NCBI RefSeq assembly: GCF_002005305.1
Contig: NZ_CP014782.1
Span: forward strand, 434,001 to 498,000
Direction: 5' to 3'
Source of the DNA: Shewanella psychrophila
GTDB taxonomy: Bacteria > Pseudomonadota > Gammaproteobacteria > Enterobacterales > Shewanellaceae
Length of the DNA: 64,000 nt
In this document: positions 52,342-61,308 of the stretch, in pieces
Numbering within the stretch: position 1 is the stretch's first letter
Layout: every line of letters starts with the position of its first letter
Notes under the pieces: model-generated
The model's input: the letters and a program-made list of their open reading frames with translations, nothing else
Told to the model about the DNA's origin: nothing
The model's database searches: none
Translations under genes and position numbers: made by a program

Positions 52342-55062
52342 ATGCCAACAAGTATAACTAACAATCTGCAGACCATAACTAGATCAACAGAAACCAGTGT
52401 CGCATCTCAAGATACATTACCTATTAGCACGATAAAAATATCAGGGATACTTCAAAAGCCGTTTTTGCTTCCTTCGATGCAGTCTTCTAGTTCAACGCTA
52501 GAACAAAGTGGGATGCGAGAACAGCATTTAACTGGGTTAACGTCTTCAACATCAAGTAGTCATTTACACTTAGATGGCAGACTTGTGACTGAAAAAATAT
52601 CTAATATCGTTAATAGATTGCATGAGTGTATAACGAGTTTAAACCTTATAGACACGGCAAGGAGCAAGCCTCTATTATCAATATTGACCATCATGGATAA
52701 ATCTCAACAATCTACAGGGATTGTATCCATAGATGACACTGCAAAGTTATCCTATCAATTTGAAAAGCTAGCAAAAATATTACCTAAAGGTGATATAAAA
52801 GAAATTTGTACTTTGCTCGGCCAAAATATAAAAAGTGGTTGGATAACACTAAAGAATCAAGAGTTAAACACAGAGAAAAAACAACAATTAGCTCCTTTGG
52901 GAACTCCTGGGGCATCAGAAACTTTGAGCCTTTCTGTAGGTGCAAATACTGGAGTCAGTTTGTTACCTGCATCTGGGGGCGCTGGATCTGTAGGCCCTTA
53001 TGCTGAATTGTCTGTTGGGGTCCATAAAACAACAGGTTTATCGGCTGATGACGAGGCGCTTTTTTTTAAAGATTCTACAACGGGTAGTAAAGTCAACGTT
53101 GCAGCGGGGGCGCAAGTAAAGCTCACCGAGCAAATAGGCGCAAAATTGGGAGCCAATGCTCAATTTAGTCACAGTCATACTCAATTTAAAGAATATGATA
53201 GTGTCGAACAATACGTAGATAGAAAAGGGCATAAGCTTAATAAGGCGAATCGTCGGGAGTATATTGATAGCTCGAAGAATAATAAGGTCGAAAACTTTGT
53301 TAAAAGACACCTTCCTTTTAATTTAGGATCCGAATTAAAAAATTTGAAACACGAGCGTCAACAAGCAGCAAATAGCCAGCATCGTTTAAATGACTTACTC
53401 GAAACAGTGTTAGATATAAAAACAAACGTGAACGCCCCAGCCCCTGAAAGAAGTAAGCCACTGCTGGGGCATTATAATACATGGGCGGGGGAAGTTAAAT
53501 TATCGGCTAATGCGGGGATGACAGTAAATATTGGCGAGGCTGGATTAAAATTAGCTGCAGGGGCGACAATAAATCATAAAAAATCAGTAACCAATATTTA
53601 TGAATTTGTGCCTAGTCAGTTTTATGATGTCATTAAAAATAACGCAGATAAATTGAAAGAATTGCCAGCGAACCTGACTCAGCATGCAAAGGAGATCACC
53701 GCTTATTCTTCAAATTCAAACGGTGCAACTAAAGGTTTGAAACTTTTATCACAAGATATTGATAGCTATTATAAAACAGTACAGCAATATGATTATCTTA
53801 AATCGGCAAAAAATGCAGATCCAAGTGTCCTTAAGCAGCATCGAATAGACAAGCACACGATTGAAAATCGTTGGGGAGCCATTGGACGTCATCAGTTTTT
53901 ACAGTTTGCTAATGCATCTCATGCTTATTTAGCTCATAAAGCGATGGCAGATGATCCTCAGTCAAAGGCACTAACCACTGAACAACAAACGAGTAAAATG
54001 GATTTAATTGCTAATGTTGCAATGAAAACACAGTCTCCGCCAATAGAATATTCTAAGAAACGTTTAGATAAAATTGCGACATTTAAACAGCAAATTTTTT
54101 TAAAAATCACAGACAGTAAAACAGGGCTTAATGTGTCGGCTGGCCCTTTTTCTGCTCAGTTAGATGTATTGCAACGTGAGCGTATTCACCCGAGCCGAAT
54201 ACGTGCCGGTAGCTATGTCGATCTCAATCTTACATGGACGGTATCAGGCTCCTTACAAGGTGTTATCGATAAAGCCAGCATTACTGCAAAAATTAATGAA
54301 GCAGCGGAAAAAGAGGGGGTGAAATTGCCACAAGATTTCGATTTTTCTCCTGATTTAAGTGGTGGAAAGTCGGGCACTGTGCTGATTCGTTTCTTTAAAC
54401 CTAACTATGCAAAAGGAGCTGAGTTTGAAGGAGATACAGGTTATCGACGTCAATTTATTCGTCATCTAGGCTCCATTTCGGCAGGGGCTGGATTAGGCGC
54501 TGCAGCAATGGTTGCACCTGGGGTAAATGTTGGAGCTAATCTCGGTGTCAATTATAATAAAACCACAGTATCCAGTGAAAAGTTAGGCACAGAAGATCTC
54601 ACTTATACCATGGTCCGCTACAATCGATTTTTTCGTAACTCAGGCAAAGACCCAGCTAATAAAGAATGGCAAGCTTTTGAAAGCAAAAATGAAATAGAGT
54701 ATCAGAAAATGTTTCGCCATCTTGGAGACCAATCACATAAGATCCATAAAGAAGCGCAGCATTTCTTAAGTGAGTTGGTGGATAAAGCCCCTGATGAATC
54801 TAATAAAATCAAGGCTCAGTCATTATTTAATGAATTTAATCAAGCTATGAGCAATTATGATGCAGATCCAGCTAGCCAAGATAAATTCAATTCCGCAAAA
54901 ACGTATTTTAATCAGTTTCTTGAGAAACAAACGTTCCCATGGTGGGAAGATCATATGAGTACTTGGACCGACCAACCTTTCGTACAAACTGCCGATTCAG
55001 GACTAAACTTGGGCACTAAAATTAAAAAAGCCTTAAATCTCCATGAAAGAGTGAAAGTATAG
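52342..55062 (+). CDS. Putative type III effector, AvrE/DspE-like (short)
   Basis: A 906-residue protein with no signal peptide or transmembrane helix. Residues 1-75 are rich in Ser/Thr/Gln, like type III secretion signals. Glycine-rich amphipathic beta blocks lie at about 195-280, 380-412, 588-640 and 708-745, set between long helical, charged parts; such blocks could build a beta-barrel pore as described for AvrE-family effectors. The neighbour downstream is a small AvrF/DspF-like chaperone. AvrE proteins are about twice this length, so only part of that architecture could be present. The gene is AT-rich. The family assignment is mainly from context. Confidence 0.5.
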   Translation: MPTSITNNLQTITRSTETSVASQDTLPISTIKISGILQKPFLLPSMQSSSSTLEQSGMREQHLTGLTSSTSSSHLHLDGRLVTEKISNIVNRLHECITSLNLIDTARSKPLLSILTIMDKSQQSTGIVSIDDTAKLSYQFEKLAKILPKGDIKEICTLLGQNIKSGWITLKNQELNTEKKQQLAPLGTPGASETLSLSVGANTGVSLLPASGGAGSVGPYAELSVGVHKTTGLSADDEALFFKDSTTGSKVNVAAGAQVKLTEQIGAKLGANAQFSHSHTQFKEYDSVEQYVDRKGHKLNKANRREYIDSSKNNKVENFVKRHLPFNLGSELKNLKHERQQAANSQHRLNDLLETVLDIKTNVNAPAPERSKPLLGHYNTWAGEVKLSANAGMTVNIGEAGLKLAAGATINHKKSVTNIYEFVPSQFYDVIKNNADKLKELPANLTQHAKEITAYSSNSNGATKGLKLLSQDIDSYYKTVQQYDYLKSAKNADPSVLKQHRIDKHTIENRWGAIGRHQFLQFANASHAYLAHKAMADDPQSKALTTEQQTSKMDLIANVAMKTQSPPIEYSKKRLDKIATFKQQIFLKITDSKTGLNVSAGPFSAQLDVLQRERIHPSRIRAGSYVDLNLTWTVSGSLQGVIDKASITAKINEAAEKEGVKLPQDFDFSPDLSGGKSGTVLIRFFKPNYAKGAEFEGDTGYRRQFIRHLGSISAGAGLGAAAMVAPGVNVGANLGVNYNKTTVSSEKLGTEDLTYTMVRYNRFFRNSGKDPANKEWQAFESKNEIEYQKMFRHLGDQSHKIHKEAQHFLSELVDKAPDESNKIKAQSLFNEFNQAMSNYDADPASQDKFNSAKTYFNQFLEKQTFPWWEDHMSTWTDQPFVQTADSGLNLGTKIKKALNLHERVKV

Positions 55063-55135
55063 GCAACTACTTATGGGAGTCGTGGCTGAAATCAGAGCGA
55101 TAACAGTAAAGCCAATAAGAATAAGATGAAAGTTA

Positions 55136-55579
55136 ATGCATGATATTGAAATTAAAATAAACGAACTTTTTTCTGAATTAAGTCATTCAGTAGGAAGTCA
55201 TTTGGATATAACAACCGGCGTTTGTGCTCTCTACGATCATGATGGTCAAGAAGCGGCCATTATTGAAGTACCTAAAAATAGTGAGATGATAATACTTCAT
55301 TGTGAGTTGCTGAGTATGTATGAGGGCCTTACTGTCGAGTCGTATCAACATATTATGATGAGAAACTTCTCTATCAGTGACATGAAAGGCTGTTGGTTTG
55401 CTTTGGAGAATCATTCCCTAAAATTATGTACTCAACGAGCGATCACGGATATGAACGGTATCCGTTTTTGTAACTTGGTGAATGGTTTTGTTCAACAAGG
55501 AAAGCAATGGCGTGAAAAACTACCTCAGCTATTAGATCCTAGATTAGACAATCCATTATCGCCTTGGTTAGCGGTATAA
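55136..55579 (+). CDS. Type III secretion chaperone, AvrF/DspF-like
   Basis: A 147-residue acidic class-I chaperone-like protein (CesT/SycE fold by pattern). The segment TTGVCALYDHDGQEAAIIE, then the VPKNSEMIILHCELL part and the later MKGCWFALEN and FCNLVNGFV blocks agree with my memory of DspF (GVCALYNEQDEEAAVLEVP, MRGCWLALDE, FSDIVSGFI). Such chaperones bind the N-terminal part of one effector, usually encoded next door, here 73 bp upstream. No secretion apparatus genes are in the window. Confidence 0.65.
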   Translation: MHDIEIKINELFSELSHSVGSHLDITTGVCALYDHDGQEAAIIEVPKNSEMIILHCELLSMYEGLTVESYQHIMMRNFSISDMKGCWFALENHSLKLCTQRAITDMNGIRFCNLVNGFVQQGKQWREKLPQLLDPRLDNPLSPWLAV

Positions 55580-56213
55580 CGCAGAGTCTGAGCTTGCCTG
55601 CAGTGGTAAGGCACTCGACCGAGGTGAACAGGGCTATGTTCTCGGTTGTCTTCAGGGTAGTCCACTTCAATAAATTATTTTTGAATGACTAGGCTTATGA
55701 AAATTATGCTATGTTTTCTCATGCTAGTCTCCTTTGTAATATTGTTAGGTCACAAATACAGTATGGCTCTGGTGTACAGTTTAGCTATTTTGGACAATCC
55801 ACGAACTTGGAGGCTAGCACCTCTTGGGAGTCATTATGCCTAGAGGTTTTAAGCCCTGCATCAAGTCCCGCAGTATTATCGCGGCTGTTAAACCCGATAA
55901 CTTGATGAGGATTAATAATGGACAACAACAGAGATAAAGATAGGAAACAAGCAAAGAAAAGAGTGTAAAAACTCTCAAAGAAAACGAATAAGTTGATAAG
56001 CTGTTTATTCCAGAAAGAACTGGAAGCTTATGTATATTCGCTTTGAAAAGTTGAAGCGAGCTAAACAGTTAGGAATGGATTACTCACCAAAACATTGAGA
56101 CAACAATTAGATGACTAAATACCAATTGATGTTATTAAGCAGCCGTAAGTTTAATAACAGTTAACACCTTCATGAGGCCACCCTTGAAGGTGTTAACCAA
56201 GAATAGGAAGTGT
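55580..56213. other. Gene-poor stretch with possible decayed coding remnants
   Basis: Short open frames only (for example 22 codons from about 56033, ending DYSPKH). Lysine-rich frames around 55920-56100 look like a small gene broken by frameshifts, but I cannot identify it. The accessory region seems to end here. Confidence 0.35.
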
Positions 56214-56681
56214 ATGTTAAGCATAAGAAAATACCAAGAAGATGACTGCGATGATTTGTGGGCGTTATTTTATAATACAGTGCGCTTCATCAATATTAAG
56301 GACTATTCCAAATCTCAAGTTGACGCATGGGCATCAAAAGACATTAAACGTGCTGCTTGGAGTTCTATATTGGCAAAAAACCAACCATTCATAGCGATAG
56401 TGGATGGCATGGTGGCTGGTTATGCAGATTTACAAAATGACGGTTTGATTGACCATTTTTATTGCCATCATGACTATCAGGGCAAAGGCGTTGGTTCAGC
56501 ACTTATGCAGCATATTTTTGATGAGTCTACAGCTAAGAGATTGAGTAAGCTCTATGCGCACGTGAGTGTAACCGCAAAACCTTTTTTCGAATCCTTTGGT
56601 TTCAAAGTCGTTACAGAGCAAGAGGTCAGTGTACGTGGAGAAAAGTTAACAAATTATCTGATGGAAAAGGCGCATAAGTAA
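56214..56681 (+). CDS. GNAT-family N-acetyltransferase
   Basis: A 155-residue acetyltransferase (MLSIRKYQEDDCDDLWALFYNTV). The acetyl-CoA pyrophosphate loop HHDYQGKGVGSALMQHI fits Q/RxxGxG/A. The C-terminal AKPFFESFGFKVVTEQEV is typical of the YafP-like subgroup. The ATG at 56214 is preferred to the longer frame from 56172. A hairpin follows at 56686-56713. Confidence 0.9.
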   Translation: MLSIRKYQEDDCDDLWALFYNTVRFINIKDYSKSQVDAWASKDIKRAAWSSILAKNQPFIAIVDGMVAGYADLQNDGLIDHFYCHHDYQGKGVGSALMQHIFDESTAKRLSKLYAHVSVTAKPFFESFGFKVVTEQEVSVRGEKLTNYLMEKAHK

Positions 56682-56685
56682 AAGC

Positions 56686-56713
56686 TAGCTCACTTTTAGG
56701 TCAAAGTGAGCTA
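56686..56713. terminator. Hairpin after acetyltransferase gene
   Basis: A perfect 11-bp stem TAGCTCACTTT/AAAGTGAGCTA with a 6-nt loop between two convergent genes. The T-run after it is weak. Confidence 0.5.
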
Positions 56714-56783
56714 AGGATTTTATGACCTTGGTTTGGTTAAGGCCTAAGTTATACCCAGCGCATAGCTCGTTGTGGTAAGGGGC

Positions 56784-57605
56784 TTAAGTTTCAGAGATTA
56801 CTAGGAACCCTCTCGAATTACCATTATCTTTTATGGCCATAGCTTCAAAAAGTTTATTAGCATCTACCCAAACCCAAGTTTGAAAGGTATTGGATACATC
56901 CATGATAAGAAATGAATCTGAAGCTTTATGGTAGGCCACCACAGGTGAGAAATGACCGCTACCCGCTTGGTCTAATACACTCCGTGAATAGTTGACGATG
57001 GCATAAGTGTCTTGGCTCACAAGTGCATGGATAAGACTCGCTTTTTGCTCAGTATATGTGGCTGAATCTTTCACAAAATAAGCGTGGGCTCTGAGGCCAT
57101 GGTTTTTCGCCAGACCCGCTAAATCAGCTAATCCGAGTCCGTAATCGCTGGCTTGTTCTTTCTCTGTTCCTTTTTCTTGTCTGGGTTTCCCCATAATTTC
57201 GAGTCGGGTTTTAGGACTGAGTTCAACCACTGTATTTTGAGTATATCGCTCGAATAACGGGCTCCAATTTTTTTGTGGGAAATAACCTCTGTCTTGGGGC
57301 GCTATGATGGACTCGTCCGGCGTTATCTTATGCTCACCTTTGCCGACACGCAGGGCATTCAAGATCACTGTCATTGAGGCTACACCACAATAGACCTTAT
57401 TTTGTTGTCCTTCAAAATGGGTGGCTAACGCAAAAAAATCACCTTTCACTGCAGACTCTTCGAGTCTGTGGATCCCTTCATTGCTGTTCCAGTGCACAAG
57501 CGGACTTGCAAATGCCGGTGCATGAGTGAGCAAGTAAAAAATTGAAAAACAAAGCAAGGTAATAAGACATCTACGTATGGTCGTGTTCATGGCCTGTGGT
57601 TTCAT
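56784..57605 (-). CDS. Secreted phytochelatin synthase-like cysteine peptidase
   Basis: A 273-residue exported protein of the phytochelatin synthase family (PF05023), the short bacterial form that mainly hydrolyses glutathione to gamma-Glu-Cys and glycine. Signal peptide about 1-33. The papain-like triad is present: C73 in VYCGVASM, H218 in SGHFSPV and D236 in IMDVSN. Periplasmic location suggests a role in thiol or metal handling. It is divergent from a TonB siderophore receptor. A second ATG at 57590 is an alternative start. Confidence 0.88.
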   Translation of the reverse strand: MKPQAMNTTIRRCLITLLCFSIFYLLTHAPAFASPLVHWNSNEGIHRLEESAVKGDFFALATHFEGQQNKVYCGVASMTVILNALRVGKGEHKITPDESIIAPQDRGYFPQKNWSPLFERYTQNTVVELSPKTRLEIMGKPRQEKGTEKEQASDYGLGLADLAGLAKNHGLRAHAYFVKDSATYTEQKASLIHALVSQDTYAIVNYSRSVLDQAGSGHFSPVVAYHKASDSFLIMDVSNTFQTWVWVDANKLFEAMAIKDNGNSRGFLVISET

Positions 57606-57743
57606 AAAATGTACTTTAATAAAGTGTTTATAGAAGCAGTCTATTGAAGCTGTATTCGCTAATCATTTGTAAGAGGTCTACAAAGGCTTAGTTATTTCTG
57701 CTTGGTTAATATGGTAAGTATTCTTAGACAGACTGGACCCCTA

Positions 57744-59846
57744 ATGTTCCCTAAAAATAAGTTATTCTTGGCTGTAATTGCAGCAGTTAGCCCTTTTTCT
57801 CTCTATGCGCACCAAGATCATCAGGATATTGAAGTTATTAGCGTCATGGGAACAAAACAGCCTATAGCGACGAACAGTTCGGCCATGAAGATGGACATGA
57901 GCCAGCTCGAGACTCCAGGCTCAATTTCTGTGTATGGTAAAGAGTTAATTGAGGCGCAGCGGGCCACAAGCTTAGGGCAAGTATTAAAAAACGATGCCAG
58001 TGTGTCCACAGGGAATGTTCGTCGTAATCGTGAGCGGTTTTATATGCGAGGCTTTATATTAGAGCCTGACCAAAGCTATCTGAGAGATGGGCAATTCCAT
58101 CTGTCACGTTACGCTCAACCCATAGAGTTATATGAACGTATCGAGGTCCTCAAAGGTCCCTCAGCCTTGTTGTATGGTAAATCGACTCCTGGTGGCATGA
58201 TCAATATGGTGACAAAAAAGGCCCAAGAAGAACTGCAATTTAGTTTTCAGCAGGAGTTTGGCTCGTTTGGATTCAATCAATCGATACTCGATGTGGGCGG
58301 AGCCCTGAATGAGTCAGGCAGTATACGTTCGAGAGCTATTCTGTCTAAGTCTTCTCAAGATGGTTGGCGCAAATACAAGGATGGCAGCCATGGGGGCCAG
58401 GATCGCTTTGTCGGCGCCCTGATGTTGGAGGCCGATTTGAGTGAAGACACGACCCTAAGCCTTAATTATGATCGCACTCGAGATGAAGGTTCGATAGAGA
58501 TGGGGCCTCAGCACCTTAAGAATGAGCAAACGGGTAAGTATGAACTCGCCGGGAAACGAGATTATATTTGGGATATGCCCTGGTCCGCGCGCGAATCCAC
58601 AGTAGAGAACATGGGCTTTACCTTAAACTCACACCTTGACGATGATTGGTCGATACATATGGGCTATAACCAGCAACGTCATGAAAGACAGACTCTGGAG
58701 AGTCTCTATGGCAAGGTTCAGCAAGTGGATTTGTCGAAAGGGACTTATGCTCTGCGTGGTCGAGATACCTATGAGAAGTTTGATGTGTCGACGGCATTTT
58801 TCGATCTTAAAGGCGAATTTTATACCGGAAAAGTTCACCATAGGCTGTTGATGGGAACCAGCATGGTGGATTACGATCGCTCTGGTCAGCAAAATAAAAT
58901 GAAGATAGCCGGTAAGGCCAATATGAACGACAAACAGATAATCCATAGACCCGATGAATTGGACTATCGAAATGGCGATCCTCTGATCCGAGTTCAGCGG
59001 CAAACCTATGGAATTTATGTACAAGATATGATTGAGTTTAATGACCGCTGGCATCTGCTGGCGGGTGTAAGATTCGATAGAGAGCAAATTAATGGGATTT
59101 CCGGAACTAGGTCCCAGAATAATGTCTTGCCTAAACTGGGTTTGATTTATCACCCGAGTGAGAATACATCAATTTATTCGACTTACAGTGAGAGCTTTGA
59201 GCCTAAAGATCCTATTTCTAATACGGACGATATCAATTACGGCAAAAAGTTGGATGCTGAGCGTGGTCAGTCTTTCGAGATTGGTGCTAAGGGGGAGTTC
59301 TTCGATGCGAGTTTGTTTCTTTCTGCTGCTCTCTTCTCTATTGAGAAGAGTAATAAGGTTGTTACTGATAAAAGAGGGAAACAGCCGATCACCACGCAAA
59401 ATGGTAAGGCTCGCCATCAGGGGATAGAATTTTCGGCTGAAGGCAAGCTGACTGAAGGATTGTCGGTACTCACTTCTATGATGTATCTCGATGCTAAAAT
59501 TATCGATGATCCTCTCTATACAGGCAAGCGAGCCAAAGATACCCCTCAATTTAGTGCCAGTACCTGGTTTAACTTCAATGTGACCGACAGCAGCCAGTTT
59601 TCCATTGGTGCCGTTTATGTGGGCGAGCGTTATGGGGATACACCTAATGACTTCTTGAAACAAGCCTATGTAAAAGTTGATATGGGCTATAGCCATAGCT
59701 TTAGTTTTGCCAATGACCATGAAGCGGTTTTTAGAGTGAATGTCGATAATCTGTTCGATACCGATTATCTCAGAGGCGGTTGTAGTAATAGTGCCATGTT
59801 TGGCGACGGACGTGCTATCAAGGCATCAGTGCAATACAGGTTCTAG
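57744..59846 (+). CDS. TonB-dependent siderophore receptor
   Basis: A 700-residue outer-membrane receptor. Signal peptide (ending SLYA) and TonB box-like IEVISVMG precede the plug (ETPGSISVYGKELI, YERIEVLKGPSALLYGKSTPGGMINMVTK) and a 22-stranded barrel ending in F (KASVQYRF). This is the ferrichrome/FhuE-like form. The ATG at 57744 gives the signal peptide; the frame opens from 57702. It shares a divergent region of about 140 bp with the phytochelatin synthase-like gene. Confidence 0.9.
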   Translation: MFPKNKLFLAVIAAVSPFSLYAHQDHQDIEVISVMGTKQPIATNSSAMKMDMSQLETPGSISVYGKELIEAQRATSLGQVLKNDASVSTGNVRRNRERFYMRGFILEPDQSYLRDGQFHLSRYAQPIELYERIEVLKGPSALLYGKSTPGGMINMVTKKAQEELQFSFQQEFGSFGFNQSILDVGGALNESGSIRSRAILSKSSQDGWRKYKDGSHGGQDRFVGALMLEADLSEDTTLSLNYDRTRDEGSIEMGPQHLKNEQTGKYELAGKRDYIWDMPWSARESTVENMGFTLNSHLDDDWSIHMGYNQQRHERQTLESLYGKVQQVDLSKGTYALRGRDTYEKFDVSTAFFDLKGEFYTGKVHHRLLMGTSMVDYDRSGQQNKMKIAGKANMNDKQIIHRPDELDYRNGDPLIRVQRQTYGIYVQDMIEFNDRWHLLAGVRFDREQINGISGTRSQNNVLPKLGLIYHPSENTSIYSTYSESFEPKDPISNTDDINYGKKLDAERGQSFEIGAKGEFFDASLFLSAALFSIEKSNKVVTDKRGKQPITTQNGKARHQGIEFSAEGKLTEGLSVLTSMMYLDAKIIDDPLYTGKRAKDTPQFSASTWFNFNVTDSSQFSIGAVYVGERYGDTPNDFLKQAYVKVDMGYSHSFSFANDHEAVFRVNVDNLFDTDYLRGGCSNSAMFGDGRAIKASVQYRF

Positions 59847-59880
59847 CTGGAAGTGATACATTCAAGTCCGTGAAATAAAG

Positions 59881-59903
59881 AGGTGAGCCAATGGCTCACC
59901 TCT
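59881..59903. terminator. Hairpin between receptor and yecM
   Basis: A perfect stem GAGGTGAGCC/GGCTCACCTC with a short loop between convergent genes; A- and T-rich flanks on either side allow action in both directions. Confidence 0.6.
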
Positions 59904-59943
59904 TATGTTTCGAAATGTCTACTGAGGCTCGAAGTGGAATTGA

Positions 59944-60513
59944 TTAATGTTCAGATGCTATAACTGCCCTGATGCCATGGGGATGTACCTTGATACAGAT
60001 ATCATCTTTCTTGAAGGCGATGGTAGGATTAGCCAGTCGTTCATGCTCTCCCTGAGGTGAACTGATCTTGACTTTTATCTCTGATTGTCCAGATAACACG
60101 GGCGCAAGTTGCGGCGCCATATTCAACAGCTGCTGTTTAAGTTCATCGCAGGTTGTGGCTTCGCACGCTAATACCAGTTCAATATGCTCCCAGCCTTCGA
60201 CAAGATATTGCTTGTTACCCGGATAAGGTAGCTCTATGCAATCAATCTTCATCAGTCCCATGATGAGTGGCGTATTAAGCTCAAAAATCAAGATAGGCCG
60301 ACCATTGATCATGTTGTTGGAAATGATTTGTCCCTGGCGTTTAAAATAAACACTCAGGGCCTCGGCGGCATCATTGGAGTTGACTCTTAAGGCGACGTGG
60401 TCGCAGGTTAACTTGAATTGTTCTAGCCCAAGTTCCCGCAGGAATATCGTTATTTTGTCACAGAAACTTGGCCAGGTATCGAGTAATACCTGCTCAGATA
60501 TAGCGTTTGTCAT
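59944..60513 (-). CDS. yecM: YecM family (VOC-like) protein
   Basis: A 189-residue soluble protein of the YecM family, which has a vicinal-oxygen-chelate-like fold with a possible metal site. Recognisable blocks are TCDHVALRVNSNDAAEAL, ILIFELNTPL and IDCIELPYPGNKQYLVEGWEHIELVL. The ATG at 60513 is preferred to a TTG at 60537. Function unknown. Confidence 0.85.
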   Translation of the reverse strand: MTNAISEQVLLDTWPSFCDKITIFLRELGLEQFKLTCDHVALRVNSNDAAEALSVYFKRQGQIISNNMINGRPILIFELNTPLIMGLMKIDCIELPYPGNKQYLVEGWEHIELVLACEATTCDELKQQLLNMAPQLAPVLSGQSEIKVKISSPQGEHERLANPTIAFKKDDICIKVHPHGIRAVIASEH

Positions 60514-60543
60514 GCTTAGTGATGATCCTAATAGCAATGTAGG

Positions 60544-61101
60544 TTATGGCAAGATCTCGATGGGCGTACCTTCGTCTATGGCGCGCCACAACTCATCCAT
60601 TTGTGGGTTAGTGATGGCGATACAGCCATCGGTCCAGTTATACTTTTGTGCTTCTTCGGCGTTGAGTGAAGATCTTGGATTCTGACCGTGGATCATTATC
60701 TGTCCGCCGGGCTTGATCCCTAAGGCACTGGCACGTAATTGATCTTCTTCGTTAGGGTAGGAGATATGTATGGCTCGGTAGTAGGCACTATCAGATTTCT
60801 TATAGTCTAAGCTGTAACGGCCTTCAGGAGTTCTCTGATCTCCTTCCTGGAGTTTATGGCCTTGGGGCTTGTCACCTAGCGCTATGTGGTAGCGTCTTAA
60901 AACTTTTCCGTCACGCATCAATGCCATGGTCGAAGTCGATTTGGTTACTACGACCAGATCAATCTTGCCGATATTCACTACAGTTGAACTCGACAATGAG
61001 TTTTGCATCGAAGATACCGCCGAAACCGGCAAAGAGATGCCCGTAAAAAATGTCAGTATCGCGATAGAAAAAAATAGGCGCATCGGTAAATAGCTGCTCA
61101 T
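60544..61101 (-). CDS. L,D-transpeptidase (YkuD family)
   Basis: A roughly 185-residue exported protein with a signal peptide (LFFSIAILTFFTGISLPVSA) and one YkuD domain. The active-site blocks IMIHGQ and WTDGCIAITN contain the catalytic His and Cys. It should form L,D cross-links or attach proteins to peptidoglycan. The start is ATG 61101 (a further ATG at 61083 is possible); the frame extends to a GTG at 61152. It ends 30 bp before the yecM start on the same strand. Confidence 0.88.
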   Translation of the reverse strand: MSSYLPMRLFFSIAILTFFTGISLPVSAVSSMQNSLSSSTVVNIGKIDLVVVTKSTSTMALMRDGKVLRRYHIALGDKPQGHKLQEGDQRTPEGRYSLDYKKSDSAYYRAIHISYPNEEDQLRASALGIKPGGQIMIHGQNPRSSLNAEEAQKYNWTDGCIAITNPQMDELWRAIDEGTPIEILP

Positions 61102-61308
61102 CAATGATTCGAGTTTCGTGGGCTTATAATACCTTAATCTGGCAATAAGCACAGGACTTGAGGTATCTGTTTGGTATTGTGGAAAAGAAGTGGCAAAATA
61201 CTCTGCTTGTCCAGAGTAAGTATAATCGTGATTGAGCTAGGGGAAAGCTCACCGTTATGGTATTTGCCTAGGCATCCAAATTAAACCGTTTGAGGAAAGT
61301 TCGTTTAC

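Noticed and set aside
55711..55905. 64-codon frame in the gap after the chaperone gene
   Set aside because: No ribosome-binding site and a composition unlike a gene; kept only as part of the described gap.
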